From NCBI GenBank assembly GCA_937895465.1, contig CALAYY010000079.1, forward strand, positions 1 through 14,191: a stretch of 14,191 bases of DNA, read 5' to 3'. Positions 7,737-14,191 of the stretch are shown here, in pieces. Position 1 is the first letter of the stretch; each line of letters starts with the position of its first letter. The position numbers were made by a program, and so were the translations under genes. The DNA is from an uncultured Clostridia bacterium (GTDB lineage Bacteria > Bacillota > Clostridia > Christensenellales > DUVY01). The notes under the pieces are model-generated. The model searched no databases. It was not told the origin of the DNA and was given only the letters and a program-made list of their open reading frames with translations.

Positions 7737-9143
7737 ATGATGATAAAATCACAGATTATTGAAACGCCAAAAAGAAAAACTGGTTCTTTTAATAATTTAT
7801 TTAAAACCATAGGAAAAAGCTTGTCTTATGGAGATTGGGCAACCAAGCTTACATTTTTTATAATGGGTTTTGGATGCTTTTGTAAAAAGCAGTTTGCTAA
7901 AGGCATTTTATATTTTTTATCTCAGGTAGCATTTATATTTATATGCATATTTTTTATAAGTAAATTTTTACCCAATTTTGGAAGTTTGGGTACAGTTCCG
8001 ATGAAAAAAGTTTGGGACGAAATAGAACAGGTTTATATTAACGTTCAAGTTGACAATTCTATGCTGATATTACTTTATAGTTTGATAAGCATACTTATTA
8101 TATTAGTCTTTGCATTTTTATATCTCAGCTCATTAAAATCTGCATGGACAGCTCAAGAAAATATAAAAAACGGTATCAAAAATAAAACATTTTTACAGGA
8201 TATCAAGGCTCTGTTAGATGAAAAATATCATACTACATTACTATCATTGCCTTCTATCGGAGTAATCATATTTACAGTTTTACCGCTTATTTATATGATT
8301 TTGATTGGCTTTACCAATTTTGACAGTGATCATCAACCGCCTGCTCATGTCTTTGACTGGGTAGGATTGGATAATTTTAAAACATTATTATCAGGCAGTG
8401 CGCCCATTTCAAAGACATTTGGAAAAGTTCTGTTATGGACGCTTGTATGGGCAGTTTTTGCAACCTTTTCTAATTATTTTTTAGGAATGTTCTTGGCAAT
8501 GATTATCAACAAAAAGGGTATCAAACTGAAGAAGTTCTGGAGAACAATGTTCGTTATAACCATTGCTGTACCGCAATTTGTTTCTTTACTGACTATTAGC
8601 CGTATGCTTGCCGAAACAGGATTAATTAACACATGGCTGGAAGCACTTAATATTATTGAAAAGCCTTTACCGTTTTTGACTCAAGGCTGGCTTGCTAGAA
8701 TAGTTATAATAATCGTCAATATATGGGTAGGTATTCCTTATACATTGCTCATAGTCACAGGAATATTAATGAATATTCCTCAGACGTTATATGACAGCGC
8801 AAGAATTGACGGAGCATCTGCATTTAAAATGTTTATTAAAATTACATTCCCTTATGTGTTTTTTGTAACGGCTCCATACCTTTTGACTCAGTTTATAGGC
8901 AATATCAATAACTTTAACGTAATTTTTTATATGACAGGCGGAGGTCCTGCTTCATTAAATTATTTCCAAGCAGGAGAAACCGATCTATTAATAACTTGGC
9001 TTTATGATCTGACAGTTACATTTAGTGATTATAATATAGCGTCAGTTATAGGCATAATGGTATTTGTAATCTGTGCAGGATTTTCACTAATTGCATACAA
9101 CCTTACGGCTTCAGCCAAAAGAGAGGAGGATTACCAAGCATGA
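7737..9143 (+). CDS. malF: Maltodextrin ABC transporter permease, MalF-like
   Basis: This is an integral membrane permease subunit that pairs with the next gene product to form the translocation pore. It has 468 residues, with the extended N-terminus seen in MalF-type subunits of Gram-positive maltodextrin importers. Hydrophobic segments lie at about 55-75, 108-130, 170-192, 232-256, 270-290, 320-342, 374-390 and 436-456, plus a short one near 38-48. The EAA loop that contacts the ATPase is at 351-371, reading LYDSARIDGASAFKMFIKIT. The TM segment starting near 170 is followed by IGFTNFD, typical of the first core helix of this family. Two ATGs are adjacent (7737 and 7740); AAGGGG at 7726-7731 supports the first. 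The stop overlaps the next start as ATGA. No ATPase gene is adjacent, so a shared MsmX-type ATPase encoded elsewhere is inferred. Confidence 0.94.
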   Translation: MMIKSQIIETPKRKTGSFNNLFKTIGKSLSYGDWATKLTFFIMGFGCFCKKQFAKGILYFLSQVAFIFICIFFISKFLPNFGSLGTVPMKKVWDEIEQVYINVQVDNSMLILLYSLISILIILVFAFLYLSSLKSAWTAQENIKNGIKNKTFLQDIKALLDEKYHTTLLSLPSIGVIIFTVLPLIYMILIGFTNFDSDHQPPAHVFDWVGLDNFKTLLSGSAPISKTFGKVLLWTLVWAVFATFSNYFLGMFLAMIINKKGIKLKKFWRTMFVITIAVPQFVSLLTISRMLAETGLINTWLEALNIIEKPLPFLTQGWLARIVIIIVNIWVGIPYTLLIVTGILMNIPQTLYDSARIDGASAFKMFIKITFPYVFFVTAPYLLTQFIGNINNFNVIFYMTGGGPASLNYFQAGETDLLITWLYDLTVTFSDYNIASVIGIMVFVICAGFSLIAYNLTASAKREEDYQA

Positions 9144-9988
9144 TGAATATGAAAGTTAAGAACAGAATAAGCAATACGGTTATTTATATATTCTTGAGTA
9201 TAATGGTAATTATCTGGCTTCTTCCAATAGCTTGGCTTGTACTGTGTTCTTTAAGAGAAGAAGCAGGGGCGGATCTATCCTACTTTATCCCAAAAACATG
9301 GTCATTTAAAAATTATATTGATCTGACTAAGACGGATACGTTCTTTTTTCCAAGATGGTTCGGCAATACATTGTTTGTAGCGGTGTTTAGCTGTATTTTA
9401 TCCTCACTTTATGTGCTTATGGTGTCTTATACATTCTCAAGATTAAGATTCAAAATAAGACGCCCTCTGATGAATCTGGTGCTTATCTTAGGTATGTTTC
9501 CAGGCTTTATGAGCATGATAGCTGTTTATTATATCCTAAAAGCAGTCAATATGACCCAAAGCTTATTGGCATTAATACTTGTATATTCAAGCGGAGCAGG
9601 GCTTAGTTATTATGTTGCAAAAGGTTTTTTTGATACTATTCCAAAAAATATGGATGAGGCGGCAAGAATAGACGGAGCATCCCAAAACCAAGTTTTTTGG
9701 AAAATAGTATTGCCGTTATCCAAACCAATAATTTTATATACAATTTTGACATCGTTTATGGCACCTTGGATGGATTTTATTTTTGTAAGCGTAATTATGA
9801 AAGATAATTATCAAAATTATACTGTAGCACTCGGATTGTACCGAATGTTAGAGCGAGAGAATATGAACACCTATTTCACCAAATTCTGTGCAAGTTCGGT
9901 GTTGGTAGCAATCCCCATAACGGCACTCTTTATCTCAATGCAAAAATTCTATATAGAAGGCGTCACAGGAGGCTCAGTAAAAGGATGA
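9140..9988 (+). CDS. malG: Maltodextrin ABC transporter permease, MalG-like
   Basis: This is the second permease subunit of the importer. Its 282 residues are typical for MalG. A hydrophobic helix at about 13-36 is followed by a soluble stretch with the common phrase FIPKTWSFKNYIDL, then further helices at about 74-98, 109-132, 140-162, 196-216 and 250-268. The EAA loop is canonical: MDEAARIDGASQNQVFWKIV at 171-190, then LPLSKPII. The start codon at 9140 overlaps the previous stop by four bases (ATGA), and AGGAGG at 9124-9129 lies ten bases upstream, favouring 9140 over the ATGs at 9143 and 9149. It in turn overlaps the amylase gene by ATGA, so malF, malG and amylase should be translationally coupled. 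Function is assigned from family motifs and operon context. Confidence 0.95.
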   Translation: MMNMKVKNRISNTVIYIFLSIMVIIWLLPIAWLVLCSLREEAGADLSYFIPKTWSFKNYIDLTKTDTFFFPRWFGNTLFVAVFSCILSSLYVLMVSYTFSRLRFKIRRPLMNLVLILGMFPGFMSMIAVYYILKAVNMTQSLLALILVYSSGAGLSYYVAKGFFDTIPKNMDEAARIDGASQNQVFWKIVLPLSKPIILYTILTSFMAPWMDFIFVSVIMKDNYQNYTVALGLYRMLERENMNTYFTKFCASSVLVAIPITALFISMQKFYIEGVTGGSVKG

Positions 9989-11634
9989 TAAAAAAGCAGG
10001 TTTTGCTGTTTTTGCTAATAATCGTAACGGCTTCTGTATCTGTCTTTGGATGTAAAGACAGTGATGATAACAAAAAGCCATCTATGATTATTAATATCAA
10101 TGAGTTTGTGCATGAATCAAGCTTTGATGTTGCAGGCAAAAAAAGCGATGATTATGAATACTCAAATGAGCTTAATATTATTGATGATAATTACCGCAAT
10201 TATTACGAAATATTTGTACGCAGTTTTAATGATTCTGATGATGACGGGATTGGAGACCTTAACGGTGTTACCCAAAAGCTTGATTATCTTGAAGAACTGG
10301 GTGTTACAGGAATTTGGCTTATGCCTATCAATCCGTCCAAAACCTATCACAAATACGATGTTGATGACTATTATGAAATAGACTCTTCATACGGAACTAT
10401 GGACGACTTAGAAAACTTATTGGAAGAAGCGGAAAAGAGAGATATTAACATAATTATGGACTTAGTTATAAACCACTCTTCAACATCTAATTATTGGTTT
10501 TCGCAAGCCTATAATGCAGTTGTTAATGGGGATTTGGATAACAAATATATCGAATATTACAATATAAAAAAAGGTTCTTCAAGTACATACTATCGTATAG
10601 GCAGTACTGATTATTATTATGAAGCGTATTTTTGGGATCAGATGCCTGACCTTAATATGGACTGTGAGAGTTTGCGGGAAGAAATAAAAGACATTGCAAA
10701 GTTTTGGCTGGAAAAAGGGGTATCAGGTTTTAGAGTAGATGCTGCAATGCACATATACGGTCAAGCCAACGATGACAAGAATATAGAGTTTTGGACTTGG
10801 TTTGTGGATTATTGCAAAACGGTAAAAGAAGATGTTTTTGTAGTGGGAGAAATCTGGAGTAATTCTGAAAAGATATCTAAGTATTATCAAAGTGATATGA
10901 GCGTGTTTAATTATTATCTTGGCGGACCTAGTTTAGGTACAAGCGGAAGTTATATCCGTGCGGCGATAATAGAAAATGAAGCTAAAAGCATTGTAAAATC
11001 AATTACCGATTGGCAGAGAAAGTTAAAAGGTATCAATCAAGATGCAATAGACAGCAATTTCTTAACCAATCACGACAATGCGAGAAGTGCAGGGCAGTTA
11101 AGAAAAAACATATATGCAATAAAGTTTGCAGCGGCACTTTATCTAATGGCACCGGGGGCATCGTTTACATACTACGGCGAAGAAATTGGAATGATGGGCA
11201 GCGGTAAAGACGAAAATTTTCGTGCTCCTATGTATTGGTCATATAATGAAGAAAGCATTACAGATCCTCCGCCCAATATGGATGAAGTTAAACACTTTTT
11301 TCCAGCTGTTGATGTGCAAACTCAATATACCAATCTCATATACAGCACATATAAAAGAGCTTTTGGGCTTCGCAATGAAAATCCAGAAATAGCAAGGGGC
11401 AATACAGAACTTATCAATATCGGCGAGGATTTTGGAGCATATACTTCAACATATAACGACAGTACGGTAATAATTATTCATAACATAACGACCAAGCCTC
11501 AAACTGTAAAATTATCAAAAAGCAAGATAGGATACAGCGAAATACGCGGTTATCTTAATCCAACAGGTGAAAAGTTTTTTATTCAAGGTGAGGAATTTAC
11601 TTTTCCTGCCTATGCTACATTGATTTTGAAATAA
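9985..11634 (+). CDS. GH13 alpha-amylase lipoprotein
   Basis: This is a surface-tethered alpha-amylase-type glycoside hydrolase of 549 residues that cleaves alpha-1,4 bonds of starch or maltodextrin outside the membrane. A signal peptide ends in SVFGC with C23 as lipid anchor, followed by an acidic linker to about residue 70. The barrel begins with YYEIFVRSF and the metal-site motif DSDDDGIGDLNG (83-94). Conserved regions are DLVINH (159-164), GFRVDAAMH (248-256, nucleophile D252), VVGEIW (E289 acid/base) and FLTNHDNAR (D364). YYGEEIGM and a C-terminal beta domain complete the fold. The motif wording matches GH13 subfamily 36-like amylases such as lipoprotein AmyA of Halothermothrix, from memory. 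Its ATG overlaps the malG stop by four bases, with AGGAGG at 9967-9972. It is the last gene of the starch operon. No convincing intrinsic terminator follows. Confidence 0.94.
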   Translation: MIKKQVLLFLLIIVTASVSVFGCKDSDDNKKPSMIININEFVHESSFDVAGKKSDDYEYSNELNIIDDNYRNYYEIFVRSFNDSDDDGIGDLNGVTQKLDYLEELGVTGIWLMPINPSKTYHKYDVDDYYEIDSSYGTMDDLENLLEEAEKRDINIIMDLVINHSSTSNYWFSQAYNAVVNGDLDNKYIEYYNIKKGSSSTYYRIGSTDYYYEAYFWDQMPDLNMDCESLREEIKDIAKFWLEKGVSGFRVDAAMHIYGQANDDKNIEFWTWFVDYCKTVKEDVFVVGEIWSNSEKISKYYQSDMSVFNYYLGGPSLGTSGSYIRAAIIENEAKSIVKSITDWQRKLKGINQDAIDSNFLTNHDNARSAGQLRKNIYAIKFAAALYLMAPGASFTYYGEEIGMMGSGKDENFRAPMYWSYNEESITDPPPNMDEVKHFFPAVDVQTQYTNLIYSTYKRAFGLRNENPEIARGNTELINIGEDFGAYTSTYNDSTVIIIHNITTKPQTVKLSKSKIGYSEIRGYLNPTGEKFFIQGEEFTFPAYATLILK

Positions 11635-11767
11635 ACTACTTTTCCTCTTTATCGGTGTTGGATGTGAGAAATGAACTAAGAGTATGTGAGAAACGAGACA
11701 ATTTTGCATACCCGCTGGGCAAAAATAGAAGAAACGGTGCGTTATTAAGGTTTTTTGTGTTTACGTA

Positions 11768-11796
11768 TTGAATTGTTGTTAATTGTCGTGTATAAT
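11768..11796 (+). promoter_or_regulatory. Promoter upstream of the accessory segment
   Basis: TTGAAT (11768-11773, four of six consensus bases) and TATAAT (11791-11796, perfect) are separated by 17 bases. The predicted transcription start is near 11802-11804. No gene begins for over 300 bases, so the transcript either is a small RNA or carries a long leader to the 44-codon ORF at 12137. Confidence 0.55.
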
Positions 11797-11834
11797 AATA
11801 CCTATAATTTATTATTAACTATATAAATCGTGGG

Positions 11835-11868
11835 ATATTGAAAAGAAGTGTTCTTGTTATTTCAATAT
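11835..11868 (+). repeat. Inverted repeat near the 5' end of the predicted accessory transcript
   Basis: ATATTGAAA (11835-11843) pairs perfectly with TTTCAATAT (11860-11868). Inside it AGAA (11844-11847) pairs with TTCT (11851-11854) around a GTG loop, leaving a five-base bulge on the 3' side. It is AT-rich, so folding strength is modest, but two nested matched stems about 32 bases after the predicted start site are unlikely to be trivial. Confidence 0.45.
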
Positions 11869-12043
11869 AATTAATATTATTTCATTTGGCAGATAAGAAT
11901 TTGAGATAACACTCATACCATCAGCATGGCAACCCTGTAAATCAAATTGATAAAGCATTATATTTATATTGGGTAGTTTAGGAATAGACAGTCAAATGGC
12001 TGTGGAAGGATTATAAAATATTAAAGGCATATAAAGGTTGGAA

Positions 12044-12093
12044 ATATTGGCGAAATATTTAAAAACACTAAATATTTCGCCAATATATCTTTT
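12044..12093 (+). terminator. 18-bp perfect hairpin followed by TCTTTT: terminator or attenuator
   Basis: The arm at 12044-12061 is perfectly complementary to 12069-12086, leaving a 7-base loop. The core GGCGAAATATTT/AAATATTTCGCC gives GC pairs only in the lower half of the stem. ATCTTTTAA follows on the + strand, a short T-run that is suggestive but weak; the other strand has no T-run. It lies 51 bases upstream of the 44-codon ORF, so termination here would control expression of the downstream genes. A translation start inside the stem (TTG 12038) is not credible. Confidence 0.5.
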
Positions 12094-12136
12094 AACTATA
12101 ACTATGAAGATAAACCTTAACGAAGGGTATTATTTT

Positions 12137-12271
12137 ATGGATAATTTATCTCATATAGGTAAATTAACCAAACCGAATAATCCTAAGAATAAAGGAGATA
12201 TCTATTGGCTAATGAAACAAAAAGATACAAAGTGGGATTTACCGACAGGTAATAATAATACTTTAAGATAA
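12137..12271 (+). CDS. Small protein of unknown function, 44 residues
   Basis: The frame encodes a basic, hydrophilic peptide of 44 residues (MDNLSHIGKLTKPNNPKNKG at the N-terminus, then an IYWLMKQKDTKWDLP stretch) with no signal peptide or membrane helix. AAGGG at 12123-12127 is spaced nine bases from the ATG at 12137, a good ribosome site. An in-frame ATG at 12104 has no such site, and the frame's upstream TTG (12038) is next to the long hairpin. The stop at 12269-12271 overlaps the AAGGAG motif that precedes the next start, so co-translation with the downstream leader and ATPase is plausible. I do not recognise the family; it could be a remnant of a longer gene or a genuine small partner of the ATPase. 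Confidence 0.45.
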   Translation: MDNLSHIGKLTKPNNPKNKGDIYWLMKQKDTKWDLPTGNNNTLR

Positions 12272-12275
12272 GGAG
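12270..12275 (+). promoter_or_regulatory. AAGGAG ribosome site serving the leader ORF, not the ATPase start directly
   Basis: This is the only strong Shine-Dalgarno sequence in the gap. It is ten bases before the ATG at 12286 but 32 bases before the ATPase ATG at 12308. It therefore points to initiation at the short leader ORF, with the ATPase start reached by coupling. Confidence 0.5.
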
Positions 12276-12285
12276 CAGGTGCGTG

Positions 12286-12318
12286 ATGGAGTCACCGCCA
12301 GTAGCAAATGGATATTGA
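12286..12318 (+). CDS. Ten-residue leader peptide overlapping the ATPase start
   Basis: The ATG at 12286 opens a ten-codon frame, MESPPVANGY, ending with TGA at 12316-12318. It has the well-placed AAGGAG at 12270-12275. Its last 11 bases overlap the beginning of the ATPase gene (ATG 12308) in another frame. Ribosomes stopping at 12316 could back up to 12308, a standard coupling geometry. It is too short to judge by composition, and the alternative is that the ATPase uses the weak GGAG at 12288-12291. Confidence 0.35.
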   Translation: MESPPVANGY

Positions 12319-14191
12319 ACAAGAGAGAACCGTTGAGCAGGCAACGAGCTTTGACGAAATAAGAGAAATTCGCAAAGGCTTTCGTACGGCAGCTCGGCAG
12401 AATAAAATTGATTTTACATCAGCACTTGCGGAGGCGAACAAAAAGCCTACGCATTTTGTGCTTGAACTTTTGCAGAATGCAGAGGACGCAAATGCGAGTG
12501 AAGTCGATATTTGCTTGTTTCAAGATAGGTTTGTTTTTTCGCATAACGGCAGCAAGAAATTCAGGTTGCGGGACATGCGAGGGATAACAGGTTTAGGGGA
12601 CTCAGGAAAGGGCGAGGATGACAATTCAATCGGTCATTTTGGGATGGGCTTCAAGTCGGTTTTCGGCATTTGCACCACACCCGAGATTTACACAGAGTGC
12701 GACTTTGAACCAAGTCGTTTCATAGCGTTTAAGATTGAGGATTTGTTTGTGCCTCAGCGCATAGAAAAAGATGAGCGATACAAAAAAGGGACACATTTCG
12801 TTTTGCGTTTTGAGCATCCCGAAATGACAGCAGAGCAAACGCATAATTTACTTTTAAAGGAACTGACTACGCTTGACTCGGATTGCATTCTATTTTTACG
12901 AAAAATTAATAAAGTAACATGGAGCATTGACGGCACGAGCAAAAGCGGCGAGTTTTGCAAGGGCAAAAGCGACGAGAGATTAAACGACATAGCGGCATAC
13001 CGCACTATATATAGCTGTGGTTCAGTAGAATCACAATACTTATTTTTTGAGCGTAGTTTTGAGTTTGACGACAAAACTTTTTACACTTCTATTGCATACA
13101 GGGTCGAAAAGGACAAGGCGGACAAAAGGTTTTTAGCACTAGAAAAGGCAGACACGAAGTTATTTGTTTTCTTTCAATGCGAGGGGGAAAGTACTTACTT
13201 AAAGTTTAAGATTAACGCACCATTCATGACGACGAGCAACCGTGATGCAATAATCGAAAAAGAAAAATACAGGTCTTACAACAATAGAGTTTTAGAGGAA
13301 ATAATCGGACTTTACGCAGACAGTTTGCCGTGCATAAAAGAACACGGATATTTTAACACAGCGTTTCTTGGTTTGTTGCCGATATACTCGCAATTGCAAC
13401 TGCAAAGCGGTAAATTTGCTCGACCGTTTTATTTGAAAACGATTGAGACATTAAAGACGGGCGAGTACCTACCGACAGAGGGTGGCAGTCACGCAAAGGC
13501 AAGTCAAGCATTGTTAGTTGGTAGCAAAGATTTAGTGCAACTATTAGACGAGAGCGATGCAGCACAAATTTTCTCGGGCAGAGGAAAATGGCTTGACAGC
13601 ACGATAACGAGCAACGGAGCAACAGCTTCGCTTCACGCAGTTATTAGGGGTTTAGAAGTTCCCGACATAGACGCAAGTTATTTCATAAGAACAGTTCCCG
13701 ACAAGTTTATTGCAAGCAAGCCCGACGAATGGCTTATTAAGTTTTATAAGGCGATGACGAACATCGCAATGGTACGAAATTACTTAAATAAAAAATTTAT
13801 TCGGTTAGAAAACGACCAAATGGTTGCACCCTTCATGGGCGATATACCGAACGCATTCTTGCCACGAGAGGGAATGAAATCGACGACAAAATCGATAAAG
13901 GCGGTTTTTTGCAAGGACGAGAATGCACGGGCATTTTTTGAATATATCAAAATTGGTGCCGCAGACATTGTCGATGACATACGAGATTTTGTGGGTGAGT
14001 TGAGTAAGTGCAAAGACGAAGCGGATTACTTGCTCGTAATGGAACTCATAGCCGATGCTTACAACGACAAAGACACGACGGATGACAAGCGGCGCAGGAT
14101 AGCTGCAATATTGCAAGACGAGTTTTGCATTTTGTGTGACGACGAGAGCAAAGAAAAGCAAGAACGACACAAACCAGCCGATGCCTTTTAT
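12308..14191 (+). CDS. Sacsin/NO VEIN-like GHKL (Hsp90-type) ATPase protein, N-terminal 628 residues; 3' end outside window
   Basis: An uninterrupted frame runs from ATG 12308 to the right edge (exactly 628 codons, no stop). An in-frame TAG at 12302-12304 excludes any earlier start. The N-terminal region is a GHKL ATP-binding domain: an amphipathic stretch FRTAARQNKIDF (25-36), the N box ELLQNAEDA (53-61) with the metal-binding asparagine N57, FSHNG (77-81) in place of the usual D-G box, then GDSGK (97-101) and IGHFGMGFKSVF (108-119), the glycine lid typical of sacsin/NOV-type proteins. FKINAPFMTTSNRDAI (300-315) corresponds to the conserved element of the following transducer-like domain. 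Residues from about 330 to 628 are not recognised. No signal peptide or membrane helix is seen, so it is probably cytoplasmic. Prokaryotic relatives are frequent in defence or conflict loci, but no partner gene is visible. Asp codons favour GAC about two to one, the reverse of the amylase gene. Confidence 0.85.
   Translation, partial: MDIEQERTVEQATSFDEIREIRKGFRTAARQNKIDFTSALAEANKKPTHFVLELLQNAEDANASEVDICLFQDRFVFSHNGSKKFRLRDMRGITGLGDSGKGEDDNSIGHFGMGFKSVFGICTTPEIYTECDFEPSRFIAFKIEDLFVPQRIEKDERYKKGTHFVLRFEHPEMTAEQTHNLLLKELTTLDSDCILFLRKINKVTWSIDGTSKSGEFCKGKSDERLNDIAAYRTIYSCGSVESQYLFFERSFEFDDKTFYTSIAYRVEKDKADKRFLALEKADTKLFVFFQCEGESTYLKFKINAPFMTTSNRDAIIEKEKYRSYNNRVLEEIIGLYADSLPCIKEHGYFNTAFLGLLPIYSQLQLQSGKFARPFYLKTIETLKTGEYLPTEGGSHAKASQALLVGSKDLVQLLDESDAAQIFSGRGKWLDSTITSNGATASLHAVIRGLEVPDIDASYFIRTVPDKFIASKPDEWLIKFYKAMTNIAMVRNYLNKKFIRLENDQMVAPFMGDIPNAFLPREGMKSTTKSIKAVFCKDENARAFFEYIKIGAADIVDDIRDFVGELSKCKDEADYLLVMELIADAYNDKDTTDDKRRRIAAILQDEFCILCDDESKEKQERHKPADAFY

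Larger units (their letters stand above)
11803..12093 (+). ncRNA. Candidate small RNA or structured leader (unidentified)
   Basis: The call rests on architecture only: a promoter ending at 11796, an internal hairpin at 11835-11868, and an 18-bp hairpin with a short T-run ending at 12093. Within it no reading frame has a plausible ribosome site. The sequence was not recognised as tmRNA, 6S, SRP RNA, RNase P RNA or a known riboswitch class. Length would be about 290 nt. If the hairpin at 12044-12086 terminates only partly, the same RNA would be the leader of the downstream small ORF and ATPase gene. Boundaries are estimates. Confidence 0.3.
11635..12136. other. Long non-coding interval at the boundary between starch operon and accessory module
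   Basis: About 500 AT-rich bases with no convincing protein gene. The interval contains a promoter-like pair (11768-11796), an inverted repeat near the predicted start of that transcript (11835-11868), and a long perfect hairpin (12044-12086). A 35-codon frame from GTG 11664 to TGA 11771 has no ribosome site. No insertion-sequence ends, tRNA or direct repeats flanking an insertion were recognised. It marks the change from metabolic genes to a segment with different codon preference. Confidence 0.6.

Noticed and set aside
10100..10381. 93-codon frame within the amylase gene
   Set aside because: It overlaps the amylase coding sequence in another frame; the amylase frame carries all catalytic motifs and the shadow has low-complexity composition.
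11702..11724. TTTTG...CAAAA imperfect hairpin considered as starch-operon terminator
   Set aside because: Only five outer pairs plus three inner pairs with a four-base bulge, and no T-run follows on either strand.
11735..11756. Short AACG-GTG-CGTT stem upstream of a six-T run as a terminator
   Set aside because: The stem is only four base pairs and is separated from the T-run by several bases, too weak to call.
11664..11771. 35-codon frame from GTG 11664
   Set aside because: No Shine-Dalgarno sequence, its end overlaps the promoter at 11768, and the translation was not recognised.
12038..12271. 77-codon frame starting at TTG 12038
   Set aside because: The start lies immediately before and the first codons lie within the 18-bp hairpin, with no ribosome site; the ATG at 12137 has AAGGG at the right spacing.
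12626..14170. Several overlapping minus-strand frames (12626-12844, 12754-13074, 13353-13622, 13780-14170)
   Set aside because: They are antisense shadows of the uninterrupted GHKL ATPase frame, lack ribosome sites and show no recognisable domains.
1..14191. CRISPR arrays, tRNA or rRNA genes, insertion-sequence ends, CcpA cre sites
   Set aside because: Reading both strands by eye gave no regularly spaced repeats, no cloverleaf or rRNA-like segments, no transposase motifs and no good cre match; weak cases could be missed without computation.

Overview
The window looks like chromosome of an AT-rich, low-GC Gram-positive bacterium, probably an uncultured gut-type member of the Bacillota (Clostridia or a relative). 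The grounds are AT-rich coding sequence with TGA used as stop, strong GGGAGG-type ribosome binding sites, three lipobox-bearing surface lipoproteins, a membrane-anchored pullulanase, and a maltodextrin ABC importer of Gram-positive architecture. No rRNA or tRNA gene, CRISPR array or intact insertion sequence was seen.

Positions 1-11634 hold a starch/glycogen locus, all on the + strand. It opens with the 3' part of an alpha-glucan phosphorylase (cut by the window edge) and a 4-alpha-glucanotransferase (malQ), which together process maltodextrins in the cytoplasm. A near-consensus promoter at 2234-2261, with a perfect 8-bp palindrome at its predicted transcription start, precedes six genes: a starch-binding-type lipoprotein (two Big_2-like domains plus two carbohydrate-binding-like modules), an anchored CBM41/CBM48 pullulanase, a MalE-like binding lipoprotein, MalF-like and MalG-like permeases, and a GH13 alpha-amylase lipoprotein. 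The last three genes overlap by ATGA. Strong hairpins lie in the gaps after the first lipoprotein (3643-3685) and after the MalE-like protein (7685-7716), as expected if these surface binding proteins are made in excess over the genes downstream. The inferred flow is surface capture, debranching and endo-cleavage outside the membrane, import of maltodextrins, then phosphorolysis and disproportionation inside. No transporter ATPase (MalK/MsmX) and no regulator are encoded in the window.

Positions 11635-12136 contain no convincing gene. They contain a good promoter (11768-11796), a hairpin (11835-11868) and an 18-bp perfect hairpin with a short T-run (12044-12093). This is the outline of either a small RNA of about 290 nt or a structured leader.

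Positions 12137-14191 look accessory, with a different codon preference. A 44-codon ORF of unknown function is followed by a 10-codon overlapping leader ORF and then the first 628 codons of a large protein with a sacsin/NO VEIN-like GHKL (Hsp90-type) ATPase domain, which runs off the right edge. Proteins of this type are often found in bacterial defence or conflict loci. RNA region, small ORF, leader and ATPase together are the best candidate here for an undescribed system, but the deciding downstream genes lie outside the window.
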